Shown: piece by piece, positions 36,524 through 45,350 of the stretch | How positions within the stretch are numbered: the stretch's first letter is position 1 | Layout of the letters: each line of letters begins with the position of its first letter | NCBI GenBank assembly: GCA_050008495.1 | Contig: JBEKMN010000003.1 | Coordinates: 62,001 to 126,000 of the forward strand | DNA: 64,000 nucleotides | Source of the DNA: CAVROP01 sp050008495 | Lineage (GTDB): Bacteria; Acidobacteriota; Terriglobia; UBA7540 | Direction: 5' to 3' | Position numbers and translations under genes: made by a program | The notes under the pieces: model-generated | The model's input: only the letters and a program-made list of their open reading frames with translations | Told to the model about the DNA's origin: nothing | Databases searched by the model: none

Positions 36524-37072
36524 TCACTCGAAAGGTGATACAAACTCCTTGAAAGAAGGCAGGCGTTTATCTTTATCAGACACCAAGGGGTCACGCGTAG
36601 GCCAGTTAATTCGCAGCACCTCATCATCCCAGCGAAGTCCGCCTTCGGACTCGGGCGCATAGTAGGCGTCTACTTTGTAAACCACCAGAGCCTCATCCGT
36701 AAGCGTGCAAAAGCCATGTGCAAAGCCCCTGGGAATGTAAACCACACGGTGGTTCTCGGCGGATAATTCCAGCGAATCCCATTGCCCGTAGGTGTGCGAA
36801 CCTTTCCGCAGATCTACGAACACGTCCAGAATTGCGCCGGCGGCAACGCGTACCAATTTGGTTTCGGCATGGGGCGGCCTTTGGAAGTGTAGTCCGCGGA
36901 TGATACCTTTACGGCGCGAAAGGGATTGGTTCTCCTGCACCCACGCAGTGGTCAAGCCGTGCTGGCGCGATAATTGCTCGTCCCAAACTCGCATAAAATA
37001 GCCGCGCTCATCGCCATGCGGGGCGAGTACGATCTGGTAGGTCCCGTTGAGTCGCCGCGGCGTTATTTCCAT
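36524..37072 (-). CDS. rmlC: dTDP-4-dehydrorhamnose 3,5-epimerase family
   Basis: A 182-residue cupin of the RmlC family. It has LAPHGDERGYFMRVW, the catalytic His in IRGLHFQRPP, DLRKGSHTYGQW, and PRGFAHGFCTLTDEALVVYKVDAYYAPESE with the catalytic Tyr region. It could complete the dTDP-L-rhamnose pathway, whose other three genes lie 33 kb away without an rmlC. Its place next to rfbF and the truncated rfbG suggests that it originally served the CDP-sugar branch, and the two uses are not exclusive. ATG start. Confidence 0.88.
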   Translation of the reverse strand: MEITPRRLNGTYQIVLAPHGDERGYFMRVWDEQLSRQHGLTTAWVQENQSLSRRKGIIRGLHFQRPPHAETKLVRVAAGAILDVFVDLRKGSHTYGQWDSLELSAENHRVVYIPRGFAHGFCTLTDEALVVYKVDAYYAPESEGGLRWDDEVLRINWPTRDPLVSDKDKRLPSFKEFVSPFE

Positions 37073-37117
37073 ACTCGCTCTATTCCTGGCGTGAAAATGA
37101 TTCCGCTCTTCCGAAGC

Positions 37118-37195
37118 TTATAAGCGTCCCACAAAGCCAGTTGTGCCGGTGACGAAGACTCGCTCCCCCTCCCAAAAACCGGAACTGCTGATCAT
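37118..37195 (-). pseudogene. rfbG: Truncated CDP-glucose 4,6-dehydratase, 25-codon N-terminal stub
   Basis: The minus strand encodes MISSSGFWEGERVFVTGTTG, then FVGRL and TAA. The first part matches the start of RfbG (FW-x-G-x-RV-F-VTG-x-TGF), including the NAD-binding glycine motif, and ATG overlaps the rfbF stop as ATGA, the normal rfbF-rfbG junction. After residue 25 the reading frame ends and only 45 bases separate it from rmlC, so about 330 codons of the enzyme are gone. This looks like an internal deletion rather than a point mutation. Confidence 0.8.
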
Positions 37196-37977
37196 TGATC
37201 CCAAACCTTCCAGGGTGCGCCCTTCTTCCAGGAATCGTTGAGCGCCAGAAAATCGCGGTACGTATCCATGCAGTGCCAGAATCCATGGTGAAGGTAACCG
37301 ATCAATTGGCCCTCGCGCGTTAGTTGCTCCAAAGGCTCCCGCTCAAGAACGCAATTATCGTCGTCAGAGAGATAGTCAAAGAACTTGCGCTGGAAAACGA
37401 AAAAGCCGCCGCTGATGAATCCGCTCTGATCGAGGGGCTTCTCATTGAACTCCTTCACGGATGAGCCCGCCATTGACAATTCACCATAGCGCGAGAGCGG
37501 ATGAACGCCCGTCACCGTCGCGATCCTTCCGTGGGCGAGGTGGAAATCCCAGAGCGTCGAGAGGTTGATGTCGGCAACGCCGTCGCCGTAAGTCATCATG
37601 AATTGATCGCCGGTTACGTACCGTTCGATGCGCTTGATGCGCGCGCCGGTCATCGTCTCGGCGCCGGTGTCTGCGAAGGTGATCGTCCATTGGTCGTTCC
37701 GGAGCGAGTTGTGCAACTCCGGCTCCCTGCCCGAATTCAGGCGCAAGGTGAAATCGCTGTTCATGAGATGGTAATTCAGAAAAAAGTCCTTGATCATCGA
37801 GCCCTTGTAGCCCAGGCACAAGATGAAATCGTTGAACCCATAATGGGAGTAGATTTTCATGATGTGCCACAGGACGGGCTTGCCCCCGATCTCCACCAGC
37901 GGCTTGGGACGATATTCTGTTTCTTCCCGTAAACGGGTTCCCATGCCACCACAGAGAATCACGACTTGAGCTTTCAT
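37192..37977 (-). CDS. rfbF: Glucose-1-phosphate cytidylyltransferase
   Basis: Makes CDP-glucose from CTP and glucose-1-phosphate, the entry to CDP-linked deoxysugars. 261 residues: VVILCGGMGTRLREETEYRPKPL is the family's nucleotide-binding signature, then KPVLWHIMKIYSHYGFNDFILCLGYKG, which is specific for RfbF-type enzymes, and MMTYGDGVADI with the metal aspartate. The ATG at 37977 fits the family start; upstream codons in frame belong to the end of wzc read in another frame. Sixteen bases separate it from wzc. Confidence 0.94.
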   Translation of the reverse strand: MKAQVVILCGGMGTRLREETEYRPKPLVEIGGKPVLWHIMKIYSHYGFNDFILCLGYKGSMIKDFFLNYHLMNSDFTLRLNSGREPELHNSLRNDQWTITFADTGAETMTGARIKRIERYVTGDQFMMTYGDGVADINLSTLWDFHLAHGRIATVTGVHPLSRYGELSMAGSSVKEFNEKPLDQSGFISGGFFVFQRKFFDYLSDDDNCVLEREPLEQLTREGQLIGYLHHGFWHCMDTYRDFLALNDSWKKGAPWKVWDQ

Positions 37978-37993
37978 GGAGTCAGTGGCGTGT

Positions 37994-40306
37994 TCAGCCT
38001 TGCGATTCAGATTGGCTGGCGGAGTCTTCGTCGGAATCCGGCTCGTACCCGTACCCATATCCGTACCCGTATCGGTATACGCCATATCCCGAACTGCCTT
38101 GCTTGTGGACGCTCACGCTGTTCAACGCCACGCCGAGAATGCGGGCGCCGGAATTGTAAAGCAATCCCCGGGCGCGGCGGACAAGGTCGAAAGGCGTACT
38201 GTAGGCCCTGGTCACCAGCACCACCGCGTCGGTCAAGGTTGAAAGTATGCGGCTGTCGGATACCGTCAACAAGGGCGGTGAGTCGAGCAAGACGTACTCG
38301 AACTCGGCCCGCAGCCTGCGCAGCAAGTCGACCGTAACCGGCGAAGAAAGAACTTCCGCAGGGTTGGGGGGAATGGGTCCGCAGGGAATCACGCTCAAAT
38401 TCGGAACCCCGGGCACCGGCAGGATGGCGTCCGCCAAGTCGATGTGGCCGGTCAGGCAACGGACAAATCCAGGCCTGTTTTCCACCCCCGTCGAGCGGTG
38501 ACAGCAAGGACGGCGCATATCGCAGTCCACTATCACCACCTTGCTTCCCAAGCTGGCGAGCGTCGCACCCAGGTTGACCGTTACGGTGGTCTTGCCTTCC
38601 GAGGGCAGGGCGCTGGTAATCAGCAACATCTTGGGTACAGGGTTGGCCGAAAGCAGAATCGACGTGCGCAACGTCCGATAGGCTTCGATGGGCTCACGTC
38701 CGGTCTGAAGCGCCGGAGCCACGCCGTTGTTGCCATGATTGACGACGGCCAGTTCCTCCCCGCTGCCCTTGCCGTTGTCGCCAATGCAATCCGGAAGCAG
38801 GCCCAGTGAGGGTAACCGCAATAGCCTCTCCACCTCGTCGGCCGTCTTGAGCGTGTTATCAAGATACTCTTGCAGAAATGCCAGACCGATGCCCAAGGCC
38901 AGGCCCAGCATAAATCCCAGCGCCAGGTTGAGGAACACTCGGGGCTTGACCGGACCCTTGGGAACCTCCGCCGCATCCACAATCCGGAGGTTGCTGGCTT
39001 GTACGCCGGCGGCGACCGTAGCCTCCTTCATGCGCGTCATGATTCCCTCATACAGTGTCTTGTTGGTATCCACGTCGCGCTTCAGAATGTTGTATTGAAC
39101 GGATTTCTCTTCGATATCATTGACAACCTTCTTCTGAGCTTCCAGTTCTTGTGACAAATACTTTTCGTTGGCCAACGAGGCGCGGTAGGCGTCTACAACA
39201 CTCTGCGCCAAATTCTTTTTCTGCCGATCCAGGGCGGCTTGCATTGCGTCAACCTTCTTCTTGAGCGCAATGGCTTTCGGGTATTCCGGCTTCACGGTGG
39301 CCGTCAGATCGGCGTAGTCCTGCTGCGTTTTGGCGAGTTCCACGGACATATCCTGAATCATTTTGTTCTCGAGGAACCCTGGCAAATCCTGGACTCTGCC
39401 TGCTTCCACCCGGCTATAAAGTGCTTCCCTCTCAAAACGCATTGTTTGAGCTTTGGTGAACTCTTCCTGAAGCTGCTTAAGCCGTTCGGTGACCAGATTC
39501 TGCTTTTCTTCCACAAAGATGATCCCTTTGGCTCGCGCGTACGCGTTCAAAGCATCTTCGGATTTCTCCAGCTTGGCCTTCAGGTCCACCAGTTGGTGTG
39601 AAAGCCAATCTGACGCATCGGTGGTTGCGTCCCATTTCACCTGAAAGTTTTGCCAAATGTAATCCTTGCAGAGTTCATTCGCGACGCGCGCCGCCAACTC
39701 CGGGTCCTCGGAATAAAAGGACACTTCCACAAGGTTGCTGCGTCGCACCGGACTCACGTCGATGTCGCCGATGAAATTCGATATCGTGTTCCGGTAAGCG
39801 CCCATCGAATGGTCCGGAGGCTCCGGATCCGAGGGCTGGGGAATCCTATCCGGATCGCGCTGGACCAATCCGAAGAACATCCGCCCCTTGTAAAACTCGG
39901 GCAAGCGGTACAGTTTCAAACTATCGACGACATGCTGAGCCAGGCTTCGGCTCTGCAGAATCTCGTACTGGGTCCCGCGGTAGGCATCGATATCGATCTC
40001 ATGAGCTTCGACAACTTCCTTAAAATCCAGAACGTTCGGCTGCTCGGGGTTGATCTCAATTACCGCTTTGCCTTCGTAAATGGGCTTCTTCTTGAGCGTC
40101 CCAATCGCTACGGTGCTGAAGACGATCAAAAGGCAGGACAGCACCAGCCAACGCCGCTTGGAAATGGCGTTCCAATAATCAAGCAGGGGCTGGACCTCTT
40201 CGGCTGAGACATCCAGCGTCTCGAAGGGCTGCCGCAAGTTCTGAGGGCCTGAAATTACCAGGCTCTGAGTGTGCTCTGTCGTAGTCGGGACTTCTGTGTT
40301 CGGCAT
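37994..40306 (-). CDS. wzc: Polysaccharide co-polymerase with C-terminal BY-kinase
   Basis: 770 residues on one chain: Wzz-type domain with membrane helices at about 52-70 and 460-485 and a long coiled coil between them, then a cytoplasmic tyrosine kinase domain. The Walker A SEGKTT lies at about 569-574, Walker A' VVIVDCDMRR at about 590-599 and Walker B YVLLDSPP at about 671. The C-terminal tail contains seven tyrosines within about 14 residues (YGVYRYGYGYGYGYE), followed by a Ser/Asp-rich end. Tail phosphorylation normally controls octamer assembly and chain length. It follows wza in the same transcript. Confidence 0.95.
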   Translation of the reverse strand: MPNTEVPTTTEHTQSLVISGPQNLRQPFETLDVSAEEVQPLLDYWNAISKRRWLVLSCLLIVFSTVAIGTLKKKPIYEGKAVIEINPEQPNVLDFKEVVEAHEIDIDAYRGTQYEILQSRSLAQHVVDSLKLYRLPEFYKGRMFFGLVQRDPDRIPQPSDPEPPDHSMGAYRNTISNFIGDIDVSPVRRSNLVEVSFYSEDPELAARVANELCKDYIWQNFQVKWDATTDASDWLSHQLVDLKAKLEKSEDALNAYARAKGIIFVEEKQNLVTERLKQLQEEFTKAQTMRFEREALYSRVEAGRVQDLPGFLENKMIQDMSVELAKTQQDYADLTATVKPEYPKAIALKKKVDAMQAALDRQKKNLAQSVVDAYRASLANEKYLSQELEAQKKVVNDIEEKSVQYNILKRDVDTNKTLYEGIMTRMKEATVAAGVQASNLRIVDAAEVPKGPVKPRVFLNLALGFMLGLALGIGLAFLQEYLDNTLKTADEVERLLRLPSLGLLPDCIGDNGKGSGEELAVVNHGNNGVAPALQTGREPIEAYRTLRTSILLSANPVPKMLLITSALPSEGKTTVTVNLGATLASLGSKVVIVDCDMRRPCCHRSTGVENRPGFVRCLTGHIDLADAILPVPGVPNLSVIPCGPIPPNPAEVLSSPVTVDLLRRLRAEFEYVLLDSPPLLTVSDSRILSTLTDAVVLVTRAYSTPFDLVRRARGLLYNSGARILGVALNSVSVHKQGSSGYGVYRYGYGYGYGYEPDSDEDSASQSESQG

Positions 40307-40337
40307 TTATCACCAAGTGGGAGCTGGGTCGGCCAAC

Positions 40338-41414
40338 TCAATGGACCCCCCAAATGAGCCACGCTGAGAAAGTGGATACGCTCGCGTCGACAGCCCGTTG
40401 CCCCGCGACCTTCGTTTTGCTGTCGGGAACATACAGGACGTCATTCGCCGCCAACGTTAGGTCCTCTGCCTTCCCTTTCATGACCCTCGTCAGGTTGACA
40501 GGGATTTGGACCTTGGAGCCGTCCTTTTGAGTCCTTAAGATGCGAGCGCCTCCCCTTGAAGCCGTCCCCGAAAAGCCTTCCGCCATTGCTATCGCTTGAA
40601 TAACCGTTATCGTCGGCCGGTCGTCGAGAACAAACCCGCCCGGTTTCTTGACCGCCCCGGTCACATAAACCACGTCAGCCTTACTTACGGAAACAATATC
40701 GAAAGGCTTGATCTCAATATTGAGGCCCGGATCCCTGGTGTAGATCAGCCGATTGAGGTCGATTTCGATTTGGTCCGGCCCACGCACGTGCATTCCTTCC
40801 GCTAGTTGCAAATCCCCAAATCCCCCCTTGCGTGTTACGATTACGGTGCGTCCCGAGGAGGATGCCTTGCCGAAGCCTCCGGCCATCGAGAGCACCTCAA
40901 TGAGGTTGCGCTGGCCCTTAAGGTAGTAAAGGTTGGGCTTTTCCACGGCCCCCAGCACAGAAACGGGCCTTGCTTTGAATTCCTTGACAAAAACCGAAAC
41001 CTGGGGATCTTGCAGGTAATTCTCGCCCCACTGTTCCGCCAGTTCCTGCCGGAGCTGCTCGGGAGTAAGGCCGGAGGCCGGAACGCGGCCAATCAAGGGA
41101 ACGGAAATCTTGCCATCGGCAGCTACGCGGACGGTTTGCTTCAGCTCGGGGACGTTTAAGACCTCAATGTCGATCTCATCCTCAGGTCCCAGTATGTAAT
41201 CGGGGCCCGCCGTGGCGGTAGCGGATGAGTCGGAGTCGCCCGGCGTATTCGCCGTTGTCGTATCCGTGTTGGCAGCGGGAGCGGGCACAGCCTGGGAGGC
41301 CTGCTGATCCGTGCTGCTCTGCGCGCCCGACGGCAGCGGTGTTAGTAAAACCAGCAGTGATAAGCAGATTGTTAACCGCACAGACGGACGTCCCCCGAAA
41401 CCCTTCATTTTCAC
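40338..41414 (-). CDS. wza: Polysaccharide export outer-membrane protein
   Basis: 358 residues with an N-terminal signal peptide (LTICLSLLVLLTPLPSGAQ), a Ser/Thr/Ala-rich linker, the Poly_export domain (YILGPEDEIDIEVLNVPEL and VPLIGRVPASGLT) and two SLBB domains (VSVLGAVEKPNLYYL, VYVTGAVKKPGGFVL). No lipobox Cys is seen at the signal cleavage site, unlike E. coli Wza. It forms the outer-membrane exit channel and pairs with the Wzc co-polymerase. First gene of the locus; the start is GTG, with an ATG two codons further on that is equally possible. Confidence 0.92.
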   Translation of the reverse strand: MKMKGFGGRPSVRLTICLSLLVLLTPLPSGAQSSTDQQASQAVPAPAANTDTTTANTPGDSDSSATATAGPDYILGPEDEIDIEVLNVPELKQTVRVAADGKISVPLIGRVPASGLTPEQLRQELAEQWGENYLQDPQVSVFVKEFKARPVSVLGAVEKPNLYYLKGQRNLIEVLSMAGGFGKASSSGRTVIVTRKGGFGDLQLAEGMHVRGPDQIEIDLNRLIYTRDPGLNIEIKPFDIVSVSKADVVYVTGAVKKPGGFVLDDRPTITVIQAIAMAEGFSGTASRGGARILRTQKDGSKVQIPVNLTRVMKGKAEDLTLAANDVLYVPDSKTKVAGQRAVDASVSTFSAWLIWGVH

Positions 41415-41501
41415 CCCGATAGAATCAACTCGTTCCCCCGTGTCGACGCCTCGCCATGAGGTCAGCTCAAGTATATGCGCACGTGAAACCTTTGCTCTTT
41501 A

Positions 41502-41530
41502 AATTTACCTTTCAGCCCATCGAATGTCAA
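41502..41530 (-). promoter_or_regulatory. Candidate sigma70-type promoter of the polysaccharide locus
   Basis: On the minus strand TTGACA (41525-41530) is followed by 17 bases and TAAATT (41502-41507), so the -35 box is perfect, the spacing ideal and the -10 acceptable. It would start transcription near 41495, about 80 bases before wza. Position and direction fit the first gene of a 41-kb one-way locus. Confidence 0.5.
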
Positions 41531-42163
41531 GTTGAAGCTGCACTGCGTCGCAATTGACATGTCCTCGCCCGCGCCCCATAAGAGCGTGACGCTCTCGGCC
41601 AGACGGCTAGCTGGCTGATGACCACAGCCCCCCAGTTGACACACGAGCTCAGAATAAGGAGCAAAATCTACCTTGGACGGGCGCCGTGCCTGGGAGCCAA
41701 CAAGGAGTTTGCCAACCTCTGAAAGGCAGCGGGCTTGGCACTCAACGCTCTGTAGCACTAGTTCATGAGATGTTGTTATTTTGCCGAGATTTCTTCTTGA
41801 ATTTGGAATCTTGAATTTCGCATCGCGGCTCTGCCGCGCTGTACCACGCCGAGAACGATGCCCTGGCACCGTTCCCACCGCACAGGTTTACGCGCGCCTG
41901 AACGATGATCAGAAGCGCAAGGCCGAAGTGGCCATTATCGAAAAGCTGCGTTGGGAGCGAGACCAAAGCGTACAGGACGCCATGGAGAAAGTGGTCCGCG
42001 AGGACAGCCACTGACCGCTTGCATTCATCCCACGACGATTGACTCCCAATAATTATTTTCGCTTTGGCTTCCTGAAGGGCGGAAAGGACTGGTGCGACAC
42101 GAAATCACCCTCTCCTTCTTCTCATAATCCGACGGAGACTCCCCTAGAGACGCAATCGGCTCG
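41531..42163. other. Divergent-looking spacer with possible 3' end of a lost plus-strand gene
   Basis: 630 bases between wza and the PD40-TPR gene. Around 41795-41835 there are ATTTGGAATCTTGAATTTCG-type repeat units. From about 41877 to the TGA at 42012 the plus strand reads TAQVYARLNDDQKRKAEVAI, continuing with charged residues to VVREDSH. This looks like real coding sequence and faintly like the tail of a tyrosine recombinase, but there is no catalytic part. Nothing else is recognisable. Confidence 0.3.
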
Positions 42164-44704
42164 CTACTGGGGCTGTCCTTTTGCGGCGTGGCCTTCGTAG
42201 CGCTCGAGAGCGCCCCGCAGATCCTTCTCCATTTTCTCGTCGTGATCCCGGATGGCCAGATCGAGCGCCTGATGTGCGGATTGTATGGCCTCGGCGGAAC
42301 GGCCAGTCTTGTCATAGGCGTCAGCCAGTGCGGCGAGGCACCGCCTATCTTTGCCTTCGCTAAGCTCCACGCACTTCTGCAAAGCGACTACGGCCCCGGC
42401 GAAGTCCCCCCGTAATCCCAAGACAAAACCAAGATTGAAGTGATCCTCCACGGAAGTGGGGGCGAGGGCAATTGCCTTTTGCAGTTCGGCGACTGCCTCG
42501 TCCATTCGTCCCATCGCTGCCAGCGCCCTCCCGAGGTAACTGTGGCCGGCGGCGAAGTTGGGAGCGATGTCGATTGCTTTCCGCATGTGCTCGTATCCCT
42601 CCTGAGCTTGCCCGTTTTGGAACAGCGCCGCCCCCAGGTCCGCCTCCCGCCCGGGATTGGAAGGATCGAGCGCCAGCGATTTCCGAAAGTTGACCACTGC
42701 CCCGTTCACATCGCCGGTTAGCAACAGCGATGCCGCGAGGCGGGCAAACCATCCCGGGTGGTGAGGGTCGAGATCGCAGGCCTTGCGGTACTCCTCCGCG
42801 GCTTCGCCCCCCTGGCCGATTCCAGTCAGCGCCAAAGCGAGGTGGAGATGCGCACTGGCATCGTCCGCATCCAGTTGCACGACCTTGCGCCACTCCTGAG
42901 CGGCTTCGGCCATCTGCCCCTTCTCCATTAAGTCGAAGGCCCCATTGGCCACCCGGTAAATTTCCATCGCCTGCGGGTCGATCTTTTCCAGGCCATCCGC
43001 CGGCACGTTTACAAACTCGGGGATATTCGCTGCGCGATTGGCGGCGGTCGTGTTGTCCACGAGAATCGCAGTAGTGTCGTTGCCCTTGGCGTCGATGTGA
43101 GTCAGCATCAACCGCGTGTAGAGCGAGCGCGCCTTCGACGAAAACACCAGCCATCGCCCGTTCGGCGAAAACGAGTGCCACGAGTTCATCAGCGACGTGT
43201 TGCATTTCATCAGCCGGGCTCTCCCGCCCGCGAAAGGCACGATGTACAGCTTGCTGTCCGGGCGCATCAATAACCCGTTATGGTTCTGCACGAAGACGAT
43301 CCAGCGGCCGTCTGGGGACACCTTTGGGAAATTGTTGCTCATGCCGTTCCCGGAAGCGCCGGCGATCGGCTCCGCTTTGCCACCTCTGCCCTCGTTAAAA
43401 GGAATTCGGTAGAGGTCGTATTGGATCTGCGTTTCATTCGGATCATTGGCGCGCACGGGCTTCGCAGCCCCGGGCGGATAGGGATCACGGGCCTCTGCCC
43501 TGCTAAAGATCAGGTACTTTCCATCCGGCGACCAAAATGCGCTGGTCTGCACGAACTGCGGGTCGGCCGCGCCGGGCAGAGGCCTCAGGCTCCGTTCCTC
43601 CCGGTCGTACCAGGCCAGGATGCCCCGAGTCGGATAAAAAACCTGGGTGAAGCTCAAATCGTTATAGTTCGTGCTGAAAAGGCGATCCATGAGCCCTGGC
43701 GCGAAATCGGGGTTTTCCTTTTGCTGGGTGTTAGCCAGGGCGGGAGGCGCGATCGAGGTCACAACGTACCGGCCGTCCGGCGAGACCTGCGACATGAATC
43801 CGAACCGCTTCACGGCGGGCTCGGAACTCCTGGCCTCGAGGTCCTCCTGAAAGGAACTCCAGCGGATGACATCTTCATTGCGGATGGCCATGTTTTTGGC
43901 CACCGGAACGAGCGCGTACAACCCCTTGTCGCTGCGGGGTCCATCGACATCCAGCCCCAGCGTCTTGCCGTCACGCGAAAACGAATGGCAGTTGGCGCAA
44001 CTGTAGATCTTCTCCATTACCACTCGGCTCTGGGGCTCCCCGATGTTCCGCAACCGCCATTTGATGAGGGGAATGGCGGATGTCGGCAGCGGCTGGATCG
44101 AGCCTTTCTCGGTATTGGGCACCGTCATCAGTGGGACATCGCGGTAGAAAAGCGGGGCGCCAACGGGATCCCGTGACGTGGAAATTGTCACCCTGCCGCC
44201 CGACACCGGCAGTTTTGAACTGTCGTCCGCAAACCCCGTGATCGTGATAGTTGCCGGCGATTTCACGGATCCCCGTTTGATCTTCGCCCACGTGGCCGCG
44301 TCCGGGTTCCACGTCCTCGTGGCCGTCTGCTCTGGACTCAGTTGGAGGAACTCGCCGGCTTGTGGATCGATCTCGCCGATTTGCATGTGCTCGCCGGGCG
44401 CCTCCACTCGGATTCTACCGGAGTGCTTCGCAAAGGAGACCTCAACCACCCAACGTTTGGCGGTCTCGCTGGCATCGCGCCAGAGAAAAGTGGGAGGGGT
44501 GATCTCAGGAGGAAAAACAGAGCCTTCGAGTGGGTAGTCGAAAGTGATTTTGGCCGGTGGGCTCGCGGGCGGCGCATGGCGCCTGCCGGCAGGTTGCGAG
44601 AGTCCGGCTCCCCCCACAAGGAGAAGGGAACCTGCGCCGAGAAGCCCTGCCAACAGGACATTGGCGGAAAGTAACCTCATACCCCTCCAGCGCGGCTCTC
44701 CCAT
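42164..44704 (-). CDS. Secreted PD40 (TolB-like) and TPR protein with a CxxCH motif
   Basis: 846 residues. An N-terminal hydrophobic signal (VLLAGLLGAGSLLLVGGAG) is followed by a beta-rich part (60-230), a haem-type motif CANCH at 236-240, then four TolB/PD40 beta-propeller blades with the repeated VSPDGRYVV, WSPDGKYLIF, VSPDGRWIVF and SPNGRWLVFS. From about residue 600 to the end come six or so TPR units (for example AEAAQEWRKVVQLDADDASAHLHLALAL). It probably sits in the periplasm and binds partners through the propeller and TPR. The CxxCH suggests one covalent haem, but it might be a coincidental Cys pair. Function unknown; not obviously part of the polysaccharide locus. Confidence 0.85.
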   Translation of the reverse strand: MGEPRWRGMRLLSANVLLAGLLGAGSLLLVGGAGLSQPAGRRHAPPASPPAKITFDYPLEGSVFPPEITPPTFLWRDASETAKRWVVEVSFAKHSGRIRVEAPGEHMQIGEIDPQAGEFLQLSPEQTATRTWNPDAATWAKIKRGSVKSPATITITGFADDSSKLPVSGGRVTISTSRDPVGAPLFYRDVPLMTVPNTEKGSIQPLPTSAIPLIKWRLRNIGEPQSRVVMEKIYSCANCHSFSRDGKTLGLDVDGPRSDKGLYALVPVAKNMAIRNEDVIRWSSFQEDLEARSSEPAVKRFGFMSQVSPDGRYVVTSIAPPALANTQQKENPDFAPGLMDRLFSTNYNDLSFTQVFYPTRGILAWYDREERSLRPLPGAADPQFVQTSAFWSPDGKYLIFSRAEARDPYPPGAAKPVRANDPNETQIQYDLYRIPFNEGRGGKAEPIAGASGNGMSNNFPKVSPDGRWIVFVQNHNGLLMRPDSKLYIVPFAGGRARLMKCNTSLMNSWHSFSPNGRWLVFSSKARSLYTRLMLTHIDAKGNDTTAILVDNTTAANRAANIPEFVNVPADGLEKIDPQAMEIYRVANGAFDLMEKGQMAEAAQEWRKVVQLDADDASAHLHLALALTGIGQGGEAAEEYRKACDLDPHHPGWFARLAASLLLTGDVNGAVVNFRKSLALDPSNPGREADLGAALFQNGQAQEGYEHMRKAIDIAPNFAAGHSYLGRALAAMGRMDEAVAELQKAIALAPTSVEDHFNLGFVLGLRGDFAGAVVALQKCVELSEGKDRRCLAALADAYDKTGRSAEAIQSAHQALDLAIRDHDEKMEKDLRGALERYEGHAAKGQPQ

Positions 44705-44722
44705 AGTGGATTGGCCGCAGGA

Positions 44723-44797
44723 CTAAGGGAGGCTAGTCGATGTGAAGGAAGCGAGCAGCAGGGCGAATGCAGCGAGAAATGACAACCTCAGCCTCAT
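44723..44797 (-). CDS. Possible 24-residue signal-peptide-like micro-ORF
   Basis: Encodes MRLRLSFLAAFALLLASFTS and four more residues, with GGGGGA about 7 bases ahead of its ATG. It lies just upstream of the PD40-TPR gene in the same direction and looks like a free signal peptide: it may be a leader peptide or the beginning of a deleted secreted protein. Evidence is only composition and ribosome site. Confidence 0.3.
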   Translation of the reverse strand: MRLRLSFLAAFALLLASFTSTSLP

Positions 44798-45284
44798 GGT
44801 TCATCCCCCCTAGCCTATATTCCCGACGCAACCCTGAGAGGCCAAAAAACGAACTGAATTATACTGGAGCGTCGAACGTCTGCCAAGGGGAATTCTCATT
44901 TTGGACTCCGACGCCGCACCAGAGCATACATCTGGCTGGTACCGGATGCAGCAGCGAGGCGCTGAAGGCGAGCTGAAAAGGCTGAATCTGTGTCTCAACT
45001 ACTGGGTATTGACTTCCGGAGTGTCTTCACTGGGTTCACACCCACATGAATACTGATGACGGCGGCCATCCGGAGATTCAAAGGCCCCGCTCAAAATGGA
45101 AATCTGGGCCCAAACAGAACACCAGGTTGGGGGGGGGGGCCTGGAGGACCGCTGCCAGCCATGCACACATCTAGCCCGAGTTTTTCGTCACGTTTCGACA
45201 GTCCTAGTCGGCTGCCGGAGCGGCGGGATTCTCTTCGCGAAGCCTCCTTTGCCTCCGAGGTCGTCACGCTGCTGAAATAAAATG
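44798..45284. other. Non-coding spacer with an 11-G tract
   Basis: About 490 bases without a believable gene. It includes a run of eleven G at 45129-45139, which is prone to length variation, and GC-rich sequence of no recognised type. Confidence 0.5.
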
Positions 45285-45319
45285 CCGCGGAGTCACCCGG
45301 CTATCAGGCGGCTCCGCGG
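45285..45319 (-). terminator. Rho-independent terminator of the receptor relic
   Basis: CCGCGGAG and CTCCGCGG form an 8-bp GC stem around a 19-base loop. Read on the minus strand the stem is followed by CATTTTATTTC. It lies 30 bases past the stop codon of the TonB-receptor relic and in the right direction, so it is probably that gene's original terminator. Confidence 0.6.
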
Positions 45320-45350
45320 CTGAGCTTGAGCCCTGAAGATTCAGCGACTG

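Noticed and set aside
41462..41878. Possible minus-strand gene upstream of wza
   Set aside because: Odd composition without motifs, and it overlaps the best promoter candidate; treated as spacer.
41877..42014. Integrase gene
   Set aside because: Only a tail-like stretch with a weak resemblance to a tyrosine recombinase end; no catalytic R, H or Y region and no tRNA or att site nearby.
42360..43205. Minus-strand 281-codon frame overlapping the TPR region
   Set aside because: It is a second frame on the strand of the PD40-TPR gene and mirrors the TPR repeats; no independent support.
43280..44176. Long plus-strand open frame (298 codons) inside the PD40-TPR gene
   Set aside because: It lies wholly antisense to a gene with clear PD40 and TPR repeats and has no motif of its own; a GC-rich shadow.
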